Shown here in pieces: positions 24,694-31,253 of a stretch of 40,530 bases of DNA. Below the pieces are notes generated by a model that was not told the DNA's origin, made no database searches, and saw nothing but the letters and a program-made list of their open reading frames with translations. Position 1 is the first letter of the stretch. Each line of letters starts with the position of its first letter. Source of the stretch: JALSHZ01 sp964614535 (lineage in GTDB: Bacteria > Pseudomonadota > Gammaproteobacteria > UWMA-0217); NCBI GenBank assembly GCA_964614535.1, contig CAZTOZ010000026.1:1-40530 (forward strand), given 5' to 3'. Position numbers and translations under genes: made by a program.

Positions 24694-26781
24694 TCAGAAC
24701 GCCTCCCACACCTCATCATCGGCCGGGGTCGAGGTGATCGCCGGAGAGGCCGTTTTGGCCGCATCCGACCACGGCCGGTCGGCGCCACGGCGTTCGACGA
24801 AGCCGGGCGGCTGTTCGCCCGATGCCTGGCGCTCGGCGACGCTGGACGGGGTGGCCGGTGCCGTCGCCGGGGGGGCTGTCACCGCGCCGTCGAACTTGTA
24901 GAAAGAAATCAGCGATTCCAGTTCGGCCGATTGCTCCTCCAATATTTTGCTGGAGACCGCGACCTCCTCGACCATCGAGGCGTTCTGCTGGTTGACGTCG
25001 TCGAGCCGCATGATCGATTCGTTGATCTGTTCGACGCCGATGGCCTGTTCTCGGCCGGCGGTGGAGATTTCGGAAATGAGCGTGCTTACCTTGGTCACCG
25101 CCTCGACGATGCCTTGCAGGCTCTTGCCCGAGGCGTTGACCAGATCGCTACCGGAGTGGATCTTCTTCACGCTGGCTTCGATCAGCGTCTTGATCTCCTG
25201 GGCGGCCTCGGCCGAGCGCTGCGCCAGATTGCGTACCTCGGAGGCGACGACGGCAAAGCCCCGGCCCTGTTCGCCGGCGCGGGCGGCCTCGACGGCGGCA
25301 TTGAGCGCCAGCAGATTGGTCTGGAACGCGATCTCGTCGATCACGTTGATGATGTCGGCGATCTTCTTGCTGTCGTCGTTGATCTCGTTCATCGCCTCGA
25401 CCGCCTTGCCGACGATCAGTTGCCCTTCCTTGGCCATTTTGTTGGCTTCGTCGGAGAGCTTCTTGCCCTGCTGCTGATTTTCGGAGCTGAGCTTCACCGT
25501 GGCGGTGATTTCCTCCATGCTGGCGGCGGTTTTCTCCAGGTTGCTCGCCTGTTCCTCGGCGCGCTGCGCCAGCGAGGTGTTGGCGGTGGCGATCTCGCCG
25601 GCGCTGGCGCGTACGGTATGGGTCACTTTTTCGATCGCGCCGGTCACCTCGATCAGCTTGTCGCGCATGCAGACGAGAGCGTCGAAAGCGGGGCCTTCGA
25701 AACCGATCTCCGGATCGGACAGGTCACCCTCGGAAATCTTCTTCAGCGCGCTGGAGAGCGCTTCCGATTCGGCGCTGAGGCGACGGATCAGGTTGTAGCT
25801 CAGGAGCAGGGTGGCCAGCAGCACGAGAATGCCGATCACCGCCTCGGCCCAGAGGCGGGTGCTGGCGGTGCCGGCCAGTTCCTCCATCAGTTCCACGGAA
25901 CGATGGGTCAGCTTGTCCTCCAGTTTCTTCAGCAGGTTGATTTTCTGCGTCTGCTTGGCGAACCACTCGGTGGCGTCGTAACCGAAACCGCCGTCCAGCC
26001 GGCGGGCGCTGTCGATCATTCGCGCGGTCTCGACGAAGACCGGCTCGCGCGTCAGCCTTTCGTAGTCCTGACGCATCGGTGAATCGGCGAAGTGGTTGAA
26101 TTTCTGGGTGAATACATTCTGTTCCGCCAGCAGGGTGATGAATTTGTCGCGCATGCCGGGGGCAAAGGCGTCGGCGGCGAAGGTGTTGGCCAACACCGCG
26201 CGGATGATGCCGGCACGCTCCTTGATGTTCATGAAATTGACGGTGGCCAGGCCGAGGCGGGAGATGTCGGGCTGGGTGCTGGCCGAGGCGATGGTTTCGA
26301 TGACGCCGAGCAGTTCGGTATTGATACCGGTGTACCACGTGACCGCTTTTTTGACCGGCCAGTTCTGCCCGCGAACGTTGGCCCGGGCCGATTCGATCTT
26401 TTCCAGTTGGCCGAGTATCTCGGTGATCCGGGCTTCGACGTCGGGCGAGAGCGCCTCGAGGTCTTCCCAATCGATATTCTCCCGGAATTCACGGATGGTC
26501 TTGTCGGTGTTGGTGGTGTGGCTGGCGAGCTTCGCCGAGAACTTGCGGCCCTTGCTGCCGAGGTAGCCGGCGGAGAGGCCCCGTTCGATCTGCAGGTTGT
26601 GAATCAATGCCGAGGCATGGGTGGCGAAACGGGGAACGGCCTGGAGTTTCTCGATGCTGTGACTGTCGTGTAGTGCATGGGAGAGGAGAAGGCCCAGAGC
26701 GCCGATGAAGGCCAGCAGCGGGAACAGGACGATAATGGCCAGTCGTGTGCCAAAGGAAAGATTTTTTGGCTGAAATCTCAT
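24694..26781 (-). CDS. Methyl-accepting chemotaxis protein with a NIT-type sensor
   Basis: 695-residue inner-membrane chemoreceptor. Membrane segment 1 (about 13-35) and segment 2 (about 308-330) flank a periplasmic region containing LQIERGLSAGYLGSKG, the pattern of nitrate/nitrite-sensing (NIT) domains. A HAMP-like linker follows. The signalling domain has the tip DEIAFQTNLLALNAAVEAARAG and GRGFAVVASEVRNLAQRS, where CheA and CheW bind. A Pro/Ala-rich tether of about 50 residues ends in VWEAF, which fits the xWxxF docking motif for CheR/CheB. No che or flagellar gene is in the window, so it is an orphan receptor. AGGAATAG precedes the ATG. The ligand is not established; nitrate is only the family's best-known case. 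Confidence 0.92.
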   Translation of the reverse strand: MRFQPKNLSFGTRLAIIVLFPLLAFIGALGLLLSHALHDSHSIEKLQAVPRFATHASALIHNLQIERGLSAGYLGSKGRKFSAKLASHTTNTDKTIREFRENIDWEDLEALSPDVEARITEILGQLEKIESARANVRGQNWPVKKAVTWYTGINTELLGVIETIASASTQPDISRLGLATVNFMNIKERAGIIRAVLANTFAADAFAPGMRDKFITLLAEQNVFTQKFNHFADSPMRQDYERLTREPVFVETARMIDSARRLDGGFGYDATEWFAKQTQKINLLKKLEDKLTHRSVELMEELAGTASTRLWAEAVIGILVLLATLLLSYNLIRRLSAESEALSSALKKISEGDLSDPEIGFEGPAFDALVCMRDKLIEVTGAIEKVTHTVRASAGEIATANTSLAQRAEEQASNLEKTAASMEEITATVKLSSENQQQGKKLSDEANKMAKEGQLIVGKAVEAMNEINDDSKKIADIINVIDEIAFQTNLLALNAAVEAARAGEQGRGFAVVASEVRNLAQRSAEAAQEIKTLIEASVKKIHSGSDLVNASGKSLQGIVEAVTKVSTLISEISTAGREQAIGVEQINESIMRLDDVNQQNASMVEEVAVSSKILEEQSAELESLISFYKFDGAVTAPPATAPATPSSVAERQASGEQPPGFVERRGADRPWSDAAKTASPAITSTPADDEVWEAF

Positions 26782-27266
26782 GATGTCTATTCCTGTCGGT
26801 CTTGTTGTTTCAGTTTCTTTGGAAATTACCCGGTTTCGCCCGAATGTCCTTGTGGCACCGGGCCACGCTTTGCATTTTTCCTAGCTAGGATGCCCAAGAT
26901 GGATGATCGGTTCGTCGGGATGTCCGACGTCGCCATCCTTCGACGATGCTCCTCCTGTTTTCCGAACCTGCAGGCCCGACACGGCGGGACGCCAGGTCAA
27001 TCACTGTTGAAGCAAGGAGGATGCCAAATTGGCGGGCTGTGGTTGGTCGATGAAAGGGCCGGATCGGGCGACGAGCCGGTTGCGGGCCTCTGCCAAGGGC
27101 CGACGGAAGCTGGCACGATGGCAGCGGCTTGCCCCGTTGCCGCCGGGGCTACAGCGGAGCGGGATGGATTGCTCATCGTCGCGGTGTGGTGAATTGGTTA
27201 TAATCGGATGGAAAGAGAAACGCTCTTTTTTCAGTTGATTATTGGAAGTAATTAAAGGGATTTTCG
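26782..27266. other. Divergent intergenic region between the chemoreceptor and the calcium-repeat gene
   Basis: 485 nt without a supported gene. Open frames here have poor codon character. Visible items: the palindrome CCTAGCTAGG (26880-26889), notable for two CTAG tetramers; a very strong AAGGAGG (27014-27020) directly before a ten-codon frame MPNWRAVVGR (27021-27053), with CTCCTCCT about 60 nt upstream able to pair with it; TATAAT at 27199-27204; and a short AT-rich hairpin near 27212-27231. No riboswitch family was recognised. Confidence 0.4.
27199..27204 (+). promoter_or_regulatory. -10 element upstream of the calcium-repeat gene
   Basis: A perfect TATAAT, 62 nt before the ATG of the 801-residue protein. 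No good -35 hexamer is found 16-18 nt upstream, so an activator may be needed. Confidence 0.35.
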
Positions 27267-29672
27267 ATGTCTTGTCTTGGGTGTCGGGGAAGGCTGGCCA
27301 GCCGGTCGGTTCTGGTCGTGATCCTGTTGTGGTCCGCGGTGGCGTGGTCGCTGGGGGAGGTGAGCGATGTCGAGCTGGCGCAGGCGATCGCGACGCCGTC
27401 CGACTATGTGGTCGACGGGGAGGCGCATCGCTGGGGGCGGGGTGTCAATCTGTCGTTGGTGGCCTTTTCGCGGCAGGGCAGGCGTTTCGTCCATCGGTAT
27501 CCGGCACCGAGGGTCGTGATCCGGCGCGTGGACAACGAGACGGTTCGCGGGGAGGGTTGCAGCCTGTTCGCCGAGGTCGCCCGACGCCCATCGAGCTACC
27601 AGCCCGATTTTCCCGGTGAGGCGGCCGGCCGTTGTGCGCCGGCGCCGTTGCTGCGGCAGAACATCGTCAATCGCGGCTTGCTGGATGTCTTCGCCAATCT
27701 CGACGACGGCACCCTGGCCACGGCCGGCAATATCGAAAGAATCGATGTGGTGTTTCCGGCTGGGATACAGGCTCCGCCCGAGACGTCGCTACTCGACGAC
27801 GTCGGTTTTCTCATCGCCGAAAAAGGCGGCAACAGTCATCTCAAGCTGGCGGCGATCACCGCCCTCGACAGTGCTGGTCGGGTCGCCGGTTACGGGGCAC
27901 TGCTGGAGGTGGTGGCGCACGATGCCGCCGGAGAGGCGGCGCTGCGCTACGGTCTCACCGAGGTGACGTTGCGTAGCGACTTCCTGGTGAATCGGCATCG
28001 GCGGCCGAATGGCCCGCCCCGCAGCCTCGATGCCGCCTTCGTCGAGTCACTGGGTGCGGTGTTCGTATCGATGAAGTCGTTGGGCGTCGAACCCGGTGGG
28101 ATGATCTACGGCTATTCACTGTTCGGCGCCGATGTCGGCGCGGATGCCGACCTGCTCGATCCGGCCACGTTCCCGCTCGATACCGGTCGAGGCAACCTGC
28201 CCGATGGACTGGGGCGCTTTGGGGGCGATGCCGATCTCTACGGGGGGATTGCGGCCTATTTCACTTCGACGCGCCTGTTGCCGCTGACCGGCAAGGTGTT
28301 TCGGGATGCCGATGGCTCCGGCCGGCAGGGGGCCGGGGAGGATGGCGTGACCGGCCTGCCGTTGCGGCTCTACCGCGACAATGGCGATGGCCGTTTCGAT
28401 GCAGCCGTCGATCCGCTGGTCGGGGTGCGTCTGACCGACGGGCAAGGTCACTACCGTTTCACGACATTGCCGGCCGGCCGCTACTGGCTGCAGCCCGACC
28501 GGGCCGCCGAGGCGTTTCCCGAGGGGTACGACGTGGCCGGTGCGCCGTTACCCCGCTTGGTGACGTTGTCGCAGGATGCGGCGCCGCCGGTGCTCGATCT
28601 CGCCCTCGTGGCGGTCGGTGGCAGTGATGCGGCGCTGCTGGCGAGGGCCGACCGTTTCGTCGGCATGGCCGGACAGGAGCTGCTGCTCGATTTGCTCGCC
28701 AACGACCGGATTCCCGCCGGCGTCGGCGCCACCGTCGATCTGACCACCGAACCGGACAATGGTGAGTTGCGGCGGCTCGGAAACCGTTTCCTCTACACCG
28801 CGCGCCCTGGGTTCGAGGGTGTCGATGGCTTCACCTATCGGCTGCGGGGGCGCGGCGGCGAGATCAGCACCGCGATGGTGCGGATCGAGGTGCGGTTGCC
28901 GGGCCGCGGGGACAGTGACCGCGACGGGTTGGTCGATGCCATCGATCCCGACGACGACAACGACGCCATTCCCGACTATGCCGAAGGCGCCGGTGATACC
29001 GACGGCGACGGCCTGCCCGATCAGTTGGACCCCGATGCCGATGGTGACGGCATCTTCGACCTGCTCGAATCCGCGCTCGACATCGATGAAATCCGCCGCC
29101 AGGACGGCGATGGTGATGGCCGCCTCGACATCGCCAGCCTTTCGGTGGTGCCGCCGGCCGATTGGCAGCCGGTCGATACCGATGGTGACGGCTTGCCCGA
29201 CCATCTCGATCTCGACAGCGACGACGACGGCATACCCGACGTCGTCGAGGCGGGTTTCGACGACGCCGATCTCGATGGCCGTGCCGACGGCGCCAGCCGC
29301 TTCCGCTGGCCGCGCGATAGCGACGGCGATGGCGTAGCCGACCACCGTGAGCTGGATGCCGACGCCGATGGCCTGTTCGACATCGTCGAAGCCGGAATCC
29401 CCGATGTGGATGGCGATGGGCGGGTCGATGGGCGGGCCGTTGCCGGTGGCGCCGGTGCCGTGCTCGGCGATGGCGCCAACCGGGATCTCGATGCCGATGG
29501 CAATGGCGTTCCCGATTTTCAGGAGGTGACAGGCCACAGGCTCCGTACCGGTCTGTCGGGTTGGGGCGGTGGGGCCGCCGCCTGGGGGTTCTTGCTGATC
29601 GTGCTGATATCGGGCAGTCTGGTGCGCGATTGGGGAGATGGTCAGCGGCCAGGGAGGAAACGTCGTGCGTAA
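27267..29672 (+). CDS. Exported calcium-binding repeat protein (SdrD-B-like and thrombospondin-3 repeats)
   Basis: 801 residues. An N-terminal signal segment (about 10-30) is followed by a domain of about 300 residues that I do not recognise. Next is an SdrD-B/Cna-B-like unit (about 340-430: GKVFRDADGSGRQGAGEDGV, LPAGRYWLQP), then an Ig/cadherin-like unit (about 465-545: LLANDRIPAG, GFEGVDGFTYRLRG). About 200 residues of Asp-rich thrombospondin type 3 repeats follow (DTDGDGLPDQLDPDADGDG, DLDSDDDGIPDVVEAG), which bind many Ca2+ ions and stiffen extracellular stalks. The C-terminus has GWGGGAAAW, one membrane segment and RPGRKRRA, the layout of a C-terminal sorting signal. AAAGGGA precedes the ATG. 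It overlaps the OmpA-family gene by 8 nt, so the two are probably made together. A surface adhesin or matrix role is inferred. Confidence 0.85.
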   Translation: MSCLGCRGRLASRSVLVVILLWSAVAWSLGEVSDVELAQAIATPSDYVVDGEAHRWGRGVNLSLVAFSRQGRRFVHRYPAPRVVIRRVDNETVRGEGCSLFAEVARRPSSYQPDFPGEAAGRCAPAPLLRQNIVNRGLLDVFANLDDGTLATAGNIERIDVVFPAGIQAPPETSLLDDVGFLIAEKGGNSHLKLAAITALDSAGRVAGYGALLEVVAHDAAGEAALRYGLTEVTLRSDFLVNRHRRPNGPPRSLDAAFVESLGAVFVSMKSLGVEPGGMIYGYSLFGADVGADADLLDPATFPLDTGRGNLPDGLGRFGGDADLYGGIAAYFTSTRLLPLTGKVFRDADGSGRQGAGEDGVTGLPLRLYRDNGDGRFDAAVDPLVGVRLTDGQGHYRFTTLPAGRYWLQPDRAAEAFPEGYDVAGAPLPRLVTLSQDAAPPVLDLALVAVGGSDAALLARADRFVGMAGQELLLDLLANDRIPAGVGATVDLTTEPDNGELRRLGNRFLYTARPGFEGVDGFTYRLRGRGGEISTAMVRIEVRLPGRGDSDRDGLVDAIDPDDDNDAIPDYAEGAGDTDGDGLPDQLDPDADGDGIFDLLESALDIDEIRRQDGDGDGRLDIASLSVVPPADWQPVDTDGDGLPDHLDLDSDDDGIPDVVEAGFDDADLDGRADGASRFRWPRDSDGDGVADHRELDADADGLFDIVEAGIPDVDGDGRVDGRAVAGGAGAVLGDGANRDLDADGNGVPDFQEVTGHRLRTGLSGWGGGAAAWGFLLIVLISGSLVRDWGDGQRPGRKRRA

Positions 29673-30678
29673 CACGCTTCGCGCCACTGCGGCGATCCTG
29701 TCGGTTGCGGTAACGGTGACCGCGCCACTGCTGGCCGCGCCGGCCGCCAAGACAGCCGACGATGCGCGTTGGTTCGTCTCCGGCTCGGTGGGGTATTCGA
29801 TGGTCGAACCGGCCTCCGACTGCGACTGTTACCGCATCACCGATGACCGCGATGCCGGTTTCATGCTGGCCGTCGGCTACGATCTGACGCGCTATTTCAG
29901 CGTCGAGGGCTATTATGCCGACCTCGGAGAAGCCGAGGTCTCCAATATCGGCAACCAGCCCATCGGCCATGTGGGGTACCGCGACTATGGCGTGACCGCG
30001 CTGGCCTATTTCTACAACCAGTCTCCGCAGCCACCATCCCCCTACTACTATGCGCCGATTCCGCGACAGGGGTTTTCCCTCTACGGCCGCATCGGCATCG
30101 GTGCGATGGACAACAGCAGCAACCTGCCTCTCGAACGCGACAGCGATCTCCATCTGCTGATCGGCGCGGGCGCCGAATACGGCTGGCGCGATGGCTTTGG
30201 TGTTCGTCTGGAATACACCGCCTATGACGAGGATGCGGCCATGCTGACCGTCGGCCTGGTCAAGCGTTTCGGCCAGCGGCCGACCGCGGCCCCGGCGGCG
30301 GGCGTCCGGTATGGACCCACCGTGACCACCACCACGCCGCCGCGTGGCGAGCACGACCGCGCTCCGTTGCGCGTGACCATGCCAGTGATCGAATTCCGCC
30401 CTGGCAGCGACCAGCTCGATGCCGGTGCGAAGCGGCAACTCGACCGGTTCGTCGAGGCAGTCGCCCGCTTCTTCAAACTGCGGTTCGATATCAAGGGGTA
30501 TGCCGTCGCGGGCAGGGATGAGTACGACAACCTGCGGCTGTCGTTGGCGCGGGCCGAGCGGGTCAAGAACTACCTCCTCGCCAAGGGCATCTCGCCCCGG
30601 CGGCTCAACAGCCAGGGTCTTGGCAGCGGCGACGGCCATGGCGCCGGCGACCGGGTGGAAATATCGATTCGATATTGA
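29665..30678 (+). CDS. OmpA-family outer-membrane protein
   Basis: 337 residues from a GTG preceded by GGAGG at good spacing; an ATG at 29638 without a clear ribosome site would add nine residues. A signal peptide (to about LLAAPA) is followed by an eight-strand barrel of about 190 residues with alternating aromatic strands (WFVSGSVGYSMVE, FMLAVGYDLTRYFSVEGYYADLG, FSLYGRIGIGAM, GVRLEYTAYDED). A Thr/Pro linker follows, then an OmpA-C peptidoglycan-binding domain (IEFRPGSDQLDAGAKRQL, DNLRLSLARAERVKNYLLAKGI). The barrel has an unusual CDC pair (EPASDCDCYR) in the first loop. It overlaps the calcium-repeat gene, suggesting a shared function in anchoring or presenting that protein. Confidence 0.9.
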   Translation: MRNTLRATAAILSVAVTVTAPLLAAPAAKTADDARWFVSGSVGYSMVEPASDCDCYRITDDRDAGFMLAVGYDLTRYFSVEGYYADLGEAEVSNIGNQPIGHVGYRDYGVTALAYFYNQSPQPPSPYYYAPIPRQGFSLYGRIGIGAMDNSSNLPLERDSDLHLLIGAGAEYGWRDGFGVRLEYTAYDEDAAMLTVGLVKRFGQRPTAAPAAGVRYGPTVTTTTPPRGEHDRAPLRVTMPVIEFRPGSDQLDAGAKRQLDRFVEAVARFFKLRFDIKGYAVAGRDEYDNLRLSLARAERVKNYLLAKGISPRRLNSQGLGSGDGHGAGDRVEISIRY

Positions 30679-30750
30679 CCCGAACGTTTCATGAGATTGC
30701 CCACGGCAAGGCCCGACACATCGACCGTTCCGGGACGCGTTGACGCCCCG

Positions 30751-30897
30751 GCCATGCCACGAAGGCACAGGATGTTGGGCACGCTTCGCTTTGCCCAACC
30801 TACGACTACGACGCCCTGTCATCGCGAGCGGAGCGCGGCGATCTCCTGACGGCGGAGCGCTGCTTCGGGAGATTGCTTCGCTGGCGCTCGCAATGAC
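30751..30897 (+). repeat. 147-bp direct repeat, copy 1
   Basis: The unit has two modules. The first, around GTTGGGCACGCTTCGCTTTGC and the following CCAACCTACG, is an inverted repeat folding as TTGGGC...GCCCAA. The second starts TCATCGCGAGCGGAGCG and ends GCTTCGCTGGCGCTCGCAATGAC, again self-complementary. Both modules resemble REP-like intergenic repeats known from many proteobacteria. It differs from copy 2 at a handful of positions and by one indel. Confidence 0.85.
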
Positions 30898-30913
30898 AGG
30901 GCGTCTTTATTGC

Positions 30914-30945
30914 GTCGCGTTTTTTCGACGAGGAAAAAATGCGAC
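30914..30945. repeat. 13-bp hairpin with a T6/A6 core
   Basis: GTCGCGTTTTTTC (30914-30926) pairs with GAAAAAATGCGAC (30933-30945) with one G-T pair and a 6-nt loop. It lies between the two direct repeats and could act as an RNA stability or weak termination element for the OmpA transcript. Confidence 0.5.
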
Positions 30946-31010
30946 TCGCGCCTGGTGCGGGTGGTGGGGAAGGATATCGTGCTCGACGAGGCGTGAAACC
31001 GGTACCACCG

Positions 31011-31156
31011 GCTATGCCACGAAGGCGCAGGATGTTGGGCACGCTTCGCTTTGCTCAACCTACGACTACGACGCACGTCATCGCGAGCGGAGTGTGGTGA
31101 TCTCCTGACGGCGGAGCGCTGCTTCGGGAGATTGCTTCGCTGGTGCTCGCAATGAC
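31011..31156 (+). repeat. 147-bp direct repeat, copy 2
   Basis: Same unit and orientation as the copy at 30751-30897, one base shorter. Changes in one arm, such as GCCCAA to GCTCAA and GAGCGCGGCG to GAGTGTGGTG, weaken the internal pairing, suggesting that the copies have drifted since duplication. Confidence 0.85.
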
Positions 31157-31253
31157 GGGTGGTGTCGTTGCGAGGAGCGGCAGCGACGCGGCAACCTCCT
31201 GCTACGAAGCCCCCCCTTCACGCGCGCCGTCGCCGGGGCCAACCGGAAAAGCG

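Larger units (their letters stand above)
30679..31253. other. Repeat-bearing intergenic region after the OmpA-family gene
   Basis: 575 nt between convergent genes without a supported gene. It contains two 147-bp direct repeats (30751-30897 and 31011-31156), a 13-bp AT-core hairpin between them (30914-30945), and a third, partial and diverged relative of the second half of the unit at about 31165-31205. Confidence 0.7.

Noticed and set aside
26790..26820. A sigma-28 flagellar promoter for the chemoreceptor gene
   Set aside because: CAAA and ACCGACAG blocks are present on the minus strand, but the spacing is 17 instead of 15 and only five of eight -10 bases match. It would also leave hardly any leader.
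26677..27192. A 171-codon plus-strand frame upstream of the calcium-repeat gene
   Set aside because: It begins antisense to the chemoreceptor gene, has no ribosome site, and its translation has no domain or plausible composition.
26782..27266. A c-di-GMP riboswitch upstream of the calcium-repeat gene
   Set aside because: I looked for the conserved GEMM blocks and tetraloop-receptor pattern and found none.
30751..31156. The direct repeats as CRISPR or as tandem tRNA/ncRNA genes
   Set aside because: There are only two full copies of 147 bp and neither contains a tRNA-like fold. The inner hairpins match the style of REP-like intergenic repeats.
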